Shown: positions 25,230 to 34,918 of the stretch, in pieces
How positions within the stretch are numbered: the stretch's first letter is position 1
Layout of the letters: each line of letters opens with the position of its first letter
From: Nocardia aurantia
GTDB taxonomy: Bacteria > Actinomycetota > Actinomycetes > Mycobacteriales > Mycobacteriaceae
Reading direction: 5' to 3'
NCBI RefSeq assembly: GCF_009604425.1
Contig: NZ_WEGI01000007.1
Location: 186,001 to 250,000 of the forward strand
DNA length: 64,000 bases
Notes under the pieces: generated by a model
Told to the model about the DNA's origin: nothing
The model's input: the letters and a program-made list of their open reading frames with translations, nothing else
Database searches by the model: none
Translations under genes and position numbers: made by a program

Positions 25230-26405
25230 TCACGCCCCGCGTCGATCGACTCCGGCGACCGTCAACTGATAAGCCGCGGCGTCGATTTCGCAATGCGGCC
25301 CGTACCCGCGACCGAGAAGATCCTCGGTCACCGTGCCCGACTCGACGGCGTCGACGAGCAGAGCGGCTCGACCGCGGTCTCCACCGAGTAGTCCGGTCAG
25401 GACCTGCGTGGTCGTCTCCGCCGACCATATCCCCGGCATCGCCGGGTACACCTCGGCGGGCGCCGGTGAGCGTCCCGCGAACCACCGGCCGTCGTGCCAC
25501 CAATAGCAGAACGACAGCGTTCCGAGCGCCGCCCGCGGGTTGAGGACGGGGTTGGCGACCCACCGTGGTGCGCCGGCATAGAAGTCGGGCATCACGGCGC
25601 CGTCGTTGTAGACCGCGTCCAGTTCGGGGGAGTTCCAGACACCGCCGGACAGCACCGCGCGGTCACCGGGTAACAGGTGCAGGGTCGACCCACTGTGCCC
25701 GGAACCTTCGAAATGCGCGAGCGCAGGCATCATACGAGGCCCCGCCGGAGATCCGATGGCGGCGAACGTCGCCGAGATGATCGCCCACCGTGCCCACACC
25801 CGCGGCAACGGCGGCAGACCGGGCACCGGATCAGCGGCCGGTCCGGCCGATTCGCGGGCACGGGCCGCCGCCGCGGCTTCACCGGGCGATCGGTGCTGGC
25901 GCCCGCCGTGGGTCAGGTAGGCGGCCAGCCAGACCGGCAACCGATCACGGGGGAATACGCGGAGATCCTCCAGATACGTCTCCGCCGCGAACAGGTGGTG
26001 GTCGGGAAACGGCTCGTCACCGTGGTCCGGCTCGATCACGGTCGCCCCACGCCGGTCCGACCGGACGATCAGCCGCCACCACGGTGCGGAACCGTTGCGC
26101 CCGCACTCGAGTCGGTGTGCGCGCGCCGACGACATCAGGGCAGCGGACGGTTCCGCGACACACGGCCGGCTGTCCGGATCGAGATAGGTGACGATACCCG
26201 TGCCGGTGGAGACAGTCATCGCGATCACCGCCTCCACCCGATCCCAGCCCAGCGGGCCCCCCTCGGCCAGCGCACGGGTGAACGCGGCTTCGAATCCATC
26301 GGCGGCCGGCCCACGGGTGACCGCGTCGGCTCGACGAGCGCCGTCGGCGCCCGCGTCGAGCCGCAGAGCGACGTCCGGCGATCCGGACTCCGGCGGTGAG
26401 GACAT
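25230..26405 (-). CDS. Uncharacterised protein divergent from the type VII effector island
   Basis: A ~391-residue protein that I cannot assign to a named family. Visible features are GWDRVEAVIAMTVSTGTGIVTYL near the N-terminus, HHLFAAETYLEDLRVFPRDRLPVWLAAYL, a Trp/Tyr-rich C-terminal half (SFCYWWHDGRWF) and no signal peptide. It is probably soluble. A GTG three codons upstream and longer frames exist, so the start is uncertain. Its position next to the WXG100/effector genes makes it a candidate chaperone or immunity-type partner, by location only. Confidence 0.65.
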   Translation of the reverse strand: MSSPPESGSPDVALRLDAGADGARRADAVTRGPAADGFEAAFTRALAEGGPLGWDRVEAVIAMTVSTGTGIVTYLDPDSRPCVAEPSAALMSSARAHRLECGRNGSAPWWRLIVRSDRRGATVIEPDHGDEPFPDHHLFAAETYLEDLRVFPRDRLPVWLAAYLTHGGRQHRSPGEAAAAARARESAGPAADPVPGLPPLPRVWARWAIISATFAAIGSPAGPRMMPALAHFEGSGHSGSTLHLLPGDRAVLSGGVWNSPELDAVYNDGAVMPDFYAGAPRWVANPVLNPRAALGTLSFCYWWHDGRWFAGRSPAPAEVYPAMPGIWSAETTTQVLTGLLGGDRGRAALLVDAVESGTVTEDLLGRGYGPHCEIDAAAYQLTVAGVDRRGA

Positions 26406-26669
26406 CGTGCTCACCCGGCGGGCCGCTCGACGAGCCGGTGGTGTTCCGGCCGGTCCGGCACTTCCGGCACGAACCGCCCGCGGAAACGGCAGGCGTTGGC
26501 GGGCACGGTCATTCGTCCTCCGGGAGTCCAGGAAAGCCCAGCCTATACCGGGACGGCTTACCGGAGCCGCCCGTCCGGGCCGGATCCGGATCGGTTGACG
26601 CACACAGCGAATCACGCAAGACTGGTTCGACGCACGGCCTGGGGAGGGCGGTGCCTACGAGGGGGCGGT

Positions 26670-26987
26670 ATGTCCGGCAAGGTTCGGTTCGATGTGGCAG
26701 ATATGCGGCAGGTCGCCGGTGAACTCGGTTCGTCGGCAACCGATATCGGCGCGGTGTTGTCCACACTGGCCGGCGCGGTCGCAGCCCACGCCGGATGCTG
26801 GGGAAACGACGAGTACGGCAGCCATTTCGCCGACGGCGACAACGGTTACCTCACCCGCGGCGCGACCGCGCGCGAGGCCATCGCGGCGAAGGTGACCCTG
26901 CTCGAGCAGTACTCGAAAGGCGTGAGCGACACCGCGACACTGTTCGAGAGCACCGAGAGCGGCACCGCCACCGGGTTCGGGCAGTGA
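26670..26987 (+). CDS. WXG100-like type VII secretion substrate
   Basis: A 105-residue helical-hairpin protein of the Esx/WXG100 type. The turn contains W44-G45 (CWGNDEYG), flanked by two predicted amphipathic helices. Such proteins are secreted by ESX systems as dimers or serve as partners for larger effectors. The ATG has a GAGGGGG upstream. Its stop overlaps the GTG of the next gene, and the effector gene follows, so the three form one operon. No ESX machinery genes are in the window. Confidence 0.8.
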   Translation: MSGKVRFDVADMRQVAGELGSSATDIGAVLSTLAGAVAAHAGCWGNDEYGSHFADGDNGYLTRGATAREAIAAKVTLLEQYSKGVSDTATLFESTESGTATGFGQ

Positions 26988-27511
26988 CGGGCCCGGTCCC
27001 GGTGGACAACGACGCAGCGAAATCCCAGCTGGCCGATCTGGTCGACCTCGTCCGCGGCGGATTCACCGAACTCGCACAGGCGCAACAGGATCGAGCCCGC
27101 CTGACCGCATCCGCCCACGCGGGCGGCCGCCGGGTGACGGTGACGGTGAACGCCGACGGGGTGGTGATCGAGACCACGTTCGCGGACGACATCGGCGAGC
27201 TGTCCTTCACGGAGATCGCCGCTGCTGTGACCGCCGCGGCGCAGCAGGCCGCCGAGCGGGTCCGGGTAGCGGCCGCGGCGATCATGGCCGGTGTGACCCG
27301 GCGTCAGGAACAGATACCGGGCTTCGACGAGTTGTTCCCGGGCACACCGGATTTCATCGCGATGATCCCGCAGCCGCCGGTGGTGTCCACCGCCGCTCCG
27401 GGCTCCCGCGAACGCGCGGCGCCCGACGCGGACGCGATGGTGTTCACCGACGTCGAGGAAGTCGACCACGATCGCGGCCCGCAGTCGCTGGTGGCCGAGG
27501 ACCAGTGGTGA
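26984..27511 (+). CDS. YbaB/EbfC-like protein of the type VII effector operon
   Basis: A 175-residue protein with a YbaB/EbfC-like core in residues ~10-100: a long helix rich in Ala/Gln, then RRVTVTVNADGVVIETTFADD, then a second helix (ISFTEIAAAVTAAAQQAAERVR-like). The C-terminus is an acidic, Pro-containing tail. Proteins of this type recur beside WXG100 genes and large effectors in mycobacteria and nocardiae, and probably act as adaptors or chaperones there rather than as nucleoid proteins. It overlaps the preceding gene (GTGA) and precedes the effector by 28 bp. Confidence 0.75.
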   Translation: MTGPVPVDNDAAKSQLADLVDLVRGGFTELAQAQQDRARLTASAHAGGRRVTVTVNADGVVIETTFADDIGELSFTEIAAAVTAAAQQAAERVRVAAAAIMAGVTRRQEQIPGFDELFPGTPDFIAMIPQPPVVSTAAPGSRERAAPDADAMVFTDVEEVDHDRGPQSLVAEDQW

Positions 27512-27539
27512 TCGGGCTGCTGGGGTAGGGGATTCGCAC

Positions 27540-30500
27540 GTGGGGTGGACAACCGCCGTCGGCGACTGGATGCCGGGCTGGTTGATGCAGGGCCTGAACT
27601 TCGGAGCGGTGTATCCGAAGGGGGACCAGGACGCGCTGTTCGCGCTCGGTGACGCATGGAAACAGGCGGCCGCGGACCTGGACAAGCTGCAGCCGGAGCT
27701 CCGGGGCGCGACCGCGAAGGTGCCCCACTACTACGAGGGCGACGGCGCCGACGCGATCGCGGCGGAGTTCGCGATGCTGTTCGACGGCGGTGACTATTCG
27801 ATTCAGCGGCTGGTCGACACGCTCGACGGGATCGGTCACGACACCCGCGCGGCCGGTACCGAGATCGAGTACGCCAAGATCCAATCCGAGATCTTCGCGG
27901 TGCTGACCCTGTGGCAGGTGATCAGCTTGGCGTCGACCCTCTACGGCACCGCGCTCGTACCGGGTGTGCTGCTGGCCGCGCGAGCGAGCCTGCGAGTCTT
28001 CGCGAAACAAGTGATGGAGCGCCTCGCCGCGATCGGAGCCCGCGCGGCGGGACGAGAAGCGGCCGAAGTGCTCAGCCGCGAGATCGCGCTGCCGTTGGCG
28101 CGAGAAGCCATGGCTCCCTTGGCAAGCCAGGCGGCGAAGGTCACCCTGAAAGATCTCGCCGCGCAGGGCCTGCGAAGCGGTCTGCACGGGCTCGCACTGG
28201 GGGCGGGTATCGAGGCGGGCGTCCAAGCGGTGCAGGCCGCGGAGGGACACCTCGACGACGGATTCAGCCTGACCAGAATCGTCGAGACCGGATTGCAGTG
28301 GGGTGCCGGTGGCCTGATCGGCGGGCCGGCGTCGAGGAAACTCGGGGCCGGTCTGCGAGGGATGGGCGCCGGACCCCGCCTGGGCGGGGTGCTGTCCGGT
28401 CTCGGCGGCGGGCTCGCCGGCGCCGGCGGCATGTACCTCGGCGGGCTCGGCACCCAGGTCTACGACCAGTGGCGTGACCCGTCGAAAGGCATCGACTACT
28501 CGTTCAGTCCGCAGCTCTTGATCGGCGGGCTGACGATGGGCGGGCTCGGCGGCGCGCGGGGAGGTTGGCAGGCCTCCGCGGCCGAGGCCGGACGGGCCGG
28601 GATACCGTCCGGATCGCCGCACACCTCGGTACCGGCGCCGACGGTCACCGACGCCACCCGGGCGGCGGGGCGGCAGGCGTATCTGGATCTGCAGCAGCAG
28701 GTGCACCCGGACAAGACCGCAGCGAGGGACCTGCCCGATCAGGTGAAACAGCGCGGTGAGGAGATCAGCAAGCAAGCCGAGGCGATCCGGGCCGAGGCCG
28801 GCAGGACCGACTTCAGCGACCGGCACGTGGAACAGTTACAGGCGCTGAGCGGCGAATGGCAGCAGATCGCCAAACCCGGTGACGGCTCGGCGCCACCACC
28901 CGCCACCGCAGCGAGCACCGCCGCTGCCGAACCTGCGGCACAAGCCGGTGGAGCACCCCGCGCGGCACCCGCCGAGGGACGCAGTGCTCCGGTGGCAGCG
29001 GCACGCGCAGCCGAACCGGTGACTCCGGCCGCCGTCACGCCGCGAGCCGGGGCCGCGATGGAAAGCCGTCCCGGAACCGGCGGTGCACTGCCCGACCATC
29101 GGCCGAATATCACGGCGGACTCCGGTCGCGGACCGGTCGAGCCACGGCCCGGCGTTCCCGTGCGCGGGCCGGACCCCGCAGCCGGCGTGGTCGCGGTGGA
29201 ACCGATCACCACCGAACCGGTGCGACACGAGTCTCCCGGCGAGCACAAGACCGGACCATCGCACGACGGGCAGCCGGAGCAGACGAAGGCGGATCAACCC
29301 GGCACACCCCGACAGGACCCGGCACTCGCCGACGAACAGAACGACCACGGTGACCGGAATGCTCGCCGCTCCGGCGAACCCGCTGAATTCGGCACACCGA
29401 AGGACGCCGACCTCGGTGATCGGACACCCGGCAGCGAACCGGCCGGGCAGAACTCCGGGCCGGTACACGCGGTAACCCCGTTGCGCAGCCCCGGTATCGA
29501 AGCACCCGGACTGCGCCCGGCATCCGGTACACCATCACCGATCCAACCCGCCGCTGTCGCCGGAACCCGGCCGACAGTCACCGACGCACCCCGCAGCGTT
29601 GCCGATGCCGGTTCGATCCCCGCTCGAGACGTGAGACTCGGCCGCGAACCCGCGGGACCCGGCAGCGGTCCACCGACCGCGGGTACGACCGGCCCGCATC
29701 CCACCGTCCCCCCGCGACAGCACGGCGTCGCGGGCGACATCGAATCGATCCGTCCCTACGAGGGCCCGCGGAACCTGCGCCGGGACAATCCGCGATGGCA
29801 GAAGATCATGGAGGACAACTTCCCCAAGGACGGCTCCGGTCGTCCGGTGCGCTACGCCGATCCGCGAACCGGCTGGGTCGCCCACGGCAACGACGGCGGA
29901 CGTTGGCGGCCCGGTCGCAGCAACAATTGCGCCGACGTCACGCGATCGTTCCTGTCGTCCTGGTTCGGCCGCCCCACCTGCGCCCAGCCGCGCGCGGCCG
30001 ACTGGGGATCACCCATGCCCAGCTGGCGGCTACCGGAACGCGACGCTGCCCGCAACATAGAACTGTTCACCGGCGCGAACTTCACACACGAGGGTGCGGG
30101 GCTGTCCGGATATGAGCAGACCGCCGCCAAACTGCGTGCCGCAGGCCCTGGTTCGGCAGCTGCGGTCGTTGTGCACTGGCCGGAGAAGATATTCGCGCTC
30201 GGCGGTTCCACCGACGGTGGCGCACACGCCTTCGCCGCTGTCAACGTTCACGGCGAGATCGTCTGGGTCGACATGCAGATCAATCGCGTCTCCGAGACAC
30301 CGGTCCACGGCCGCGCCACCGACGTGTTCTCGATCGTGCTCGACCGCAACGGCAACCCGTTCACCGGCGAGCATGCCCGCTGGTCCAGCCGAGACCCCGC
30401 TGCACGACCGTCGCCTCCCGGCACCGAACCGCAACCACACCAGGAACCCACACCCGGCGCCGACATCGAGCCCGCGCCGGTCGGAGACCCCGCGACCGGG

Positions 30501-32426
30501 CAGCGCCACGCGGTCATCGACGCGCTGCGAGACCAGTGGCCCGACCTCGACCGAGCTCTCGAGGAGAACCCGAAGACACTGCGCAGCGTGCTCGGTCACG
30601 CACCGGCGACGGACATGCTGCACACGGTCATGACCGATATCGGTGCCGGACTCCACGCCTCAGGAGCGCTCGACGCCGTCCGCACCGGCCAGGCCGGACC
30701 CGAGCATCCGGCGGTCGCCCGGATCCTCGCCGACTACGCCGGGGCACAACCCAATGAACCGCTCGTCCACGCCACCTTCCGGGAGATCAGCACACAGGTC
30801 ACCGAACAAGCCCGGCGCAACGGACCGTCGACGCAGCCGGGTTTCGATCCCACCCGCACCGGCGATCAGGAATACGTCACCGCGTTCATCGACAAGTTGC
30901 GCGCCGAGGCAGTGCCGACGCAACAGGCACTCAACGAGATCACCTCCCGGATCGCGCACGACACCGGCGGCGAAGCGTCGTGGCGTACCGAGGTCAAACA
31001 GCGGGAACGGTGCCTCGCGAAAACCTTCGAGGCACACGGCGACGCGAGCAAGCTCCTCGACGTGGTCGGCGCCAAGATCAGATTCACGGGCATCGAGCCG
31101 CTGTACGCGGCGCTGGACGCGCTGCGCGCCGATCCCCGGCTCGAGATCGTCCGCATCAAGGACCGCATCGCCGACTCGACACCGAGCGGCAACCGCAGCG
31201 TCCTGCTCAACGTACGAATGTCCAACGGGCACATCGCCGAACTCAAACTCGGCCTGAAATCGTTCGAACGTCCCGCCTCCAACGAGCATCCGCTCTACGA
31301 ACTGCGCCGCGACATCGACTCACGTGCGCTGCGCGAAGACCGCCCGCTCACCGCGACCGAACGTCTCGTCCAAGCCGGCCTGGAGGCCGCCGCACGAGCG
31401 GACTACGGCACCGTCTGGCACGACGAAGTCCGAGCGATGCGCGGCCGCGCCGAGGCCGTCGACGCGGTTCGAGTCGCCTTGCCCGACCATCCGGCCCTGG
31501 CCGACGCGATCGCCGGGTTCGTTCTCGACTCGGCCACCCATTCCACGAATGCCGCCGCGGCACTGGTACATCCGCAAACCCGCGCGGCCACGGTGCAGAC
31601 CCTGGCCGAACTCGCCCGCAGTTCCCTGCTCGGCAACGATCGCAATGCCGACGAGGCACTGAACCGGTGGCGCGACACTCATCCCGGTGCGGGACCACTG
31701 TTCGAGCCGATCGATCACACCGCCAATGTCGGTTCCGACGGGACGAAACGGCTGAATGCGTGGGTCGAGAACGCCAAGAACATCGACCCGGCACGACTGT
31801 CCGGTCATCCGCCGGACGGGCCCGCTCGCGGCGCGCTCGACGACTACGCGCGCCGCCTCGCAGCGGACGTCCACCCGGCGGTGGAGGCGGAAGTACGAGA
31901 ACTGGCGATGCGTCTCGGCGGCGACACGACCGTGTCGTCGAGAACGAAATCCGCGGAAGGCATCCTCGACAAGGTCGGTCGCATGGTGGCGGGCAGCCGG
32001 GTGCGGGCGCCGCGCCCGGACTACCGGGCCGGTGATGTGATCGATGCGGTGGGCGCGCGGATCACGGTCGCCGACACCGACGCGCTGGCCCGCCTACTCG
32101 ACGTCGTCGAAAATCATTACGGCACAGGCGATCACGGCCGCATCCTCGAAATCGACAACATGTACGCCACCCCGAAGGGCAACCCCCGATACCGCGTTGT
32201 CCCACTGGTGATCGGCATCCACGTCGACGGCGTCCCCTACACCTACGAGCTGCAACTCACCACCCGGCGTGCGTCGATCGCCGCCGACCTCGAGCACAAC
32301 ACACTGTTCAAGCCGTACGTCCCGACAGACGAGGAACAACGGCAGGCGATTCGGCGGATGCAAGCCGAAGCCGCCGCACTCGACCAGCAGGAGACCCGGT
32401 CTCACCAGGCTCGACGGCAGCCGTGA
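27540..32426 (+). CDS. Giant type VII secreted polymorphic effector: CpnT-like N-terminus, papain-fold toxin domain, two RelA/SpoT-like domains
   Basis: A 1628-residue protein starting at GTG. Residues ~1-130 resemble the CpnT-like/WXG100-type N-terminal domain, followed by a glycine-rich, weakly hydrophobic region (~130-340) and a coiled-coil-like stretch (~370-440). Residues ~440-740 are a disordered Pro/Ala/Gly linker. A papain-fold toxin (Tox-PL, glutamine-deamidase-like) domain follows with a full Cys-His-Asp triad: C797 (NNCADV), H896 (GGAHAFAAV), D911 (VWVDMQ). The C-terminus carries two RelA/SpoT-like domains: one around D1174 (DVVGAKI) with an ELKL strand, and a better-preserved one with RTKS, D1502 (DAVGARI), PKGN and E1570 (ELQLTT). 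No hydrolase (HD) domain is present. Likely roles are host or rival protein modification and alarmone-type nucleotide synthesis. Function is inferred from motifs only. Confidence 0.85.
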   Translation: MGWTTAVGDWMPGWLMQGLNFGAVYPKGDQDALFALGDAWKQAAADLDKLQPELRGATAKVPHYYEGDGADAIAAEFAMLFDGGDYSIQRLVDTLDGIGHDTRAAGTEIEYAKIQSEIFAVLTLWQVISLASTLYGTALVPGVLLAARASLRVFAKQVMERLAAIGARAAGREAAEVLSREIALPLAREAMAPLASQAAKVTLKDLAAQGLRSGLHGLALGAGIEAGVQAVQAAEGHLDDGFSLTRIVETGLQWGAGGLIGGPASRKLGAGLRGMGAGPRLGGVLSGLGGGLAGAGGMYLGGLGTQVYDQWRDPSKGIDYSFSPQLLIGGLTMGGLGGARGGWQASAAEAGRAGIPSGSPHTSVPAPTVTDATRAAGRQAYLDLQQQVHPDKTAARDLPDQVKQRGEEISKQAEAIRAEAGRTDFSDRHVEQLQALSGEWQQIAKPGDGSAPPPATAASTAAAEPAAQAGGAPRAAPAEGRSAPVAAARAAEPVTPAAVTPRAGAAMESRPGTGGALPDHRPNITADSGRGPVEPRPGVPVRGPDPAAGVVAVEPITTEPVRHESPGEHKTGPSHDGQPEQTKADQPGTPRQDPALADEQNDHGDRNARRSGEPAEFGTPKDADLGDRTPGSEPAGQNSGPVHAVTPLRSPGIEAPGLRPASGTPSPIQPAAVAGTRPTVTDAPRSVADAGSIPARDVRLGREPAGPGSGPPTAGTTGPHPTVPPRQHGVAGDIESIRPYEGPRNLRRDNPRWQKIMEDNFPKDGSGRPVRYADPRTGWVAHGNDGGRWRPGRSNNCADVTRSFLSSWFGRPTCAQPRAADWGSPMPSWRLPERDAARNIELFTGANFTHEGAGLSGYEQTAAKLRAAGPGSAAAVVVHWPEKIFALGGSTDGGAHAFAAVNVHGEIVWVDMQINRVSETPVHGRATDVFSIVLDRNGNPFTGEHARWSSRDPAARPSPPGTEPQPHQEPTPGADIEPAPVGDPATGQRHAVIDALRDQWPDLDRALEENPKTLRSVLGHAPATDMLHTVMTDIGAGLHASGALDAVRTGQAGPEHPAVARILADYAGAQPNEPLVHATFREISTQVTEQARRNGPSTQPGFDPTRTGDQEYVTAFIDKLRAEAVPTQQALNEITSRIAHDTGGEASWRTEVKQRERCLAKTFEAHGDASKLLDVVGAKIRFTGIEPLYAALDALRADPRLEIVRIKDRIADSTPSGNRSVLLNVRMSNGHIAELKLGLKSFERPASNEHPLYELRRDIDSRALREDRPLTATERLVQAGLEAAARADYGTVWHDEVRAMRGRAEAVDAVRVALPDHPALADAIAGFVLDSATHSTNAAAALVHPQTRAATVQTLAELARSSLLGNDRNADEALNRWRDTHPGAGPLFEPIDHTANVGSDGTKRLNAWVENAKNIDPARLSGHPPDGPARGALDDYARRLAADVHPAVEAEVRELAMRLGGDTTVSSRTKSAEGILDKVGRMVAGSRVRAPRPDYRAGDVIDAVGARITVADTDALARLLDVVENHYGTGDHGRILEIDNMYATPKGNPRYRVVPLVIGIHVDGVPYTYELQLTTRRASIAADLEHNTLFKPYVPTDEEQRQAIRRMQAEAAALDQQETRSHQARRQP

Positions 32427-32484
32427 CGCCGGCCGGAAATCCGGGCCGTTCAGCTCCCGACAGGGGAGATGGGAGAATACCCGC

Positions 32485-33798
32485 GTGGTAACAGCGCAGC
32501 CTTCACCCGAGGAATTCGACTACCGCAACGCGATGACGTTCGTGTGGCTGGTCGTCGACGGATCCCTCGAAGCCGCGTTCGTCATCGACGGGACGGACTG
32601 GCACACGTCGGCCGAAGCGAAAGCCGGCCGCGACGCAGTGCTCGCCGAGACGGAAAACCTTCTGGCGGTGGGCAACTGGGAGACAACCTACCGTCGCGCA
32701 GACGAGATCGCGCGCTGGCCGAACTGGCGCGATGTCCGAAGTGACGTTCGAGCGGGCACATTCCGCCTCGGTGCGCCACGGCGTTCCCGCCCGCAGCCGC
32801 CCGGGCCGGGCGAAAGTACCCCGGCGACACCGCCTCCCGCCGGTGCGTTGCGGTTCGCCGAGCACCACGGTCAACTCGTGATGGCGTTTCCACCGGGCCA
32901 GGGGCCGGTCGACCCGATATCGACCAGGCGCGCATCCGGTTACGGGCTCAACATCACCACCGGTGAGTTCGAGCCGGACACACGGTGGGCGTTCGAGTTC
33001 GCCAACGGCGCCGACGACGACGAGACCTGGCCGCTGGACGCGGACGAGTTCGCGCGATCGGTCGAGGAACACCGGATGCGGTACCTCAGCGGTAACCCCA
33101 CCGCGCGGCTCGACCATCCGGAGATCTTCGCGCTCTACGACACAGCAGCGAAAACCGGTCTGACCGAAGAGATCTGGCGCACCACATCCCGGCTGTGGGA
33201 CCAGGCACATCGACGGCGCGCGCACTACCTCGCCGACGGGGAACCGGTCCGCGTCACCTGGAGCGACGAGGGAAGGGCCGGCATGGCATACCGCGTCGAC
33301 CACGAAACCGGCCGGCTCGTCGCCACCACCGAGCAGGACGCGCAGCACGTGATCGCCTCGAAAGCCCGGCGGGTGACCGAGCAGTCGTTCCGCGAGGCAG
33401 TCGAGGCGATCCGAACACGCCGGCAGGACGAGACCTCCGGCATCGAGACCGTTCCCAGTTATCCCACCATCGCCGTGACACCGGTGAATCTCACCGAGGC
33501 ACAACGGATTGCCGATCAGTACCTGCCGGCCGACCACCACGGACACCGGAACCGGGTGCTCGAATTCGATACCTGCTTCATCGTGGTCGCCGTGCCGGAG
33601 ACGATGGCATCCGACACCGAAAGCGCGGTGCACGCAGTCGAGTTGTCGAGCGGGCTGTGTGTGATCGACCGCGACACGGCCGGCCTGTCGTTCTGGCCGG
33701 GTCACGCGGTCGCGGCCGTCGCCGAAGAATACGCTGCGGCCAAAGCCGCGGGCCGCGTAGTGCTCGAACCGGAATGGCCCACCGAGGACGAGAACTGA
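32485..33798 (+). CDS. Candidate immunity protein for the giant effector
   Basis: A 437-residue acidic, soluble protein without signal or membrane segments, starting at GTG with GGGAG upstream and 58 bp after the effector. I recognise no catalytic motif. The C-terminal ~100 residues (NLTEAQRIADQYL ... VIDRDTAGLSFWPG ... VAEEYAAAK) resemble YrhB/Imm35-type immunity folds. The internal region GMAYRVDHETGRLV looks like a related repeat. Its place directly after the toxin gene is the usual immunity position. Which of the toxin domains it neutralises cannot be told, and it might be multi-domain because the toxin is. Confidence 0.6.
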   Translation: MVTAQPSPEEFDYRNAMTFVWLVVDGSLEAAFVIDGTDWHTSAEAKAGRDAVLAETENLLAVGNWETTYRRADEIARWPNWRDVRSDVRAGTFRLGAPRRSRPQPPGPGESTPATPPPAGALRFAEHHGQLVMAFPPGQGPVDPISTRRASGYGLNITTGEFEPDTRWAFEFANGADDDETWPLDADEFARSVEEHRMRYLSGNPTARLDHPEIFALYDTAAKTGLTEEIWRTTSRLWDQAHRRRAHYLADGEPVRVTWSDEGRAGMAYRVDHETGRLVATTEQDAQHVIASKARRVTEQSFREAVEAIRTRRQDETSGIETVPSYPTIAVTPVNLTEAQRIADQYLPADHHGHRNRVLEFDTCFIVVAVPETMASDTESAVHAVELSSGLCVIDRDTAGLSFWPGHAVAAVAEEYAAAKAAGRVVLEPEWPTEDEN

Positions 33799-34003
33799 TC
33801 GAAGCCCCGAGTTTCGCCCCTTCCCCACCGCCATCCCAACTACCGATAATTGATATTATGTCAACTCACGCCGCTCGGAAGCCCTTCCCCGGCCCACCGG
33901 ATCAGGACTGACCAGGCGCCGGATCCGCCAGCACCCGCGCCCGGTCTGTCACCGAAACCGATGCCGCGCTTGCCGTCCCGGCCCACCCGGGCCGCAACAC
34001 GCC

Positions 34004-34744
34004 TCAGCGCCCGAACACCTGCCGCTCCGCCGCCCCCAGCAACCGCGCCAACTCCGCACCACCGTCCGCACCGAGCACCTCGAACGCCGGCGCGATCAAC
34101 GCGTCGGTCACCGCCTCCGCAGCCTCCCACCGGGCCCGGACCTCGTCGGAGACCTCCTCGAACGGCTCCGGCCACCCGAACGCCCGCGCCTGCGCCGGAC
34201 CCGGACTCAACGGCGACCCCGAGATCAGAACCGCCTGCAACGGAGTCAGACCCGCACTCAGCACCGCCATCAGATGCAACCCACCCCGCAACTCCCGCAA
34301 CACGTGCGCGTACTGCAACACCCGCGCGGGCGCATCCGCGGCCGCCGGCAACGCCCGCCAGCCCGCGAACAACGGAACCCCCGGCACCTCCGCCGCCGCG
34401 GCCACCGCCTGCAACAACTCCGCCAGCGGTTCCGCCTCCGCGAAACCGGCCAGCTTCCGACGACCGAAATCCTGACACGCCCCCAAATACGCCCCCGCAG
34501 CCTCCGCCGCCGGCACACTCACCGAATCCCACGCCGCCCGAACCGTTTCCGGCGCCAGAAACCCGAACGCCGCGACCACCACATCCGCGTCCACGTCACC
34601 GAGCACACCACCGCGACCCCGCGCGTACGGGCCGATGAAACCCGGCACCCCGGTCGACTCGCCGTACACCCGCGCCTCCCGCGAGAACATGAACGCCCCA
34701 CCGATCCGCTGAATCGGATCCTTCACCGCGGCCGCCACCGACAC
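34004..34744 (-). CDS. SCO6745-like protein
   Basis: A 246-residue all-helical protein that resembles the SCO6745 family of actinobacteria (helix-turn-helix-like repeats, function unknown). Supporting segments are VYGESTGVPGFIGPYARGRG, ARVLQYAHVLRELRGGLHLMAVLSAGLTPLQAVLISGSP and RWEAAEAVTDALI near the end. The GTG start has GGAAGGAG five bases upstream. It is divergent from the second kinase gene with 174 bp between. Confidence 0.65.
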   Translation of the reverse strand: MSVAAAVKDPIQRIGGAFMFSREARVYGESTGVPGFIGPYARGRGGVLGDVDADVVVAAFGFLAPETVRAAWDSVSVPAAEAAGAYLGACQDFGRRKLAGFAEAEPLAELLQAVAAAAEVPGVPLFAGWRALPAAADAPARVLQYAHVLRELRGGLHLMAVLSAGLTPLQAVLISGSPLSPGPAQARAFGWPEPFEEVSDEVRARWEAAEAVTDALIAPAFEVLGADGGAELARLLGAAERQVFGR

Positions 34745-34918
34745 CGGAACTCCTTCCACACACGAGACGGCCGAAGCATAGCTCGCTATTTCGAGCTGAT
34801 GCCAGACACCTCCGGCAGACCGGATCACCCCGCAACCGGCCCCCCAGCACCACCGATCGCCTATCCTCGAGACCGGGCCGGGGAAACTTCCGCATCGAAT
34901 CAGTTCGGGGCAGCGACG

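Noticed and set aside
34274..34918. Upstream extension of the second Ser/Thr kinase frame
   Set aside because: The extension runs opposite the SCO6745-like gene and has shadow composition; the kinase protein starts sensibly at the ATG at 34919.
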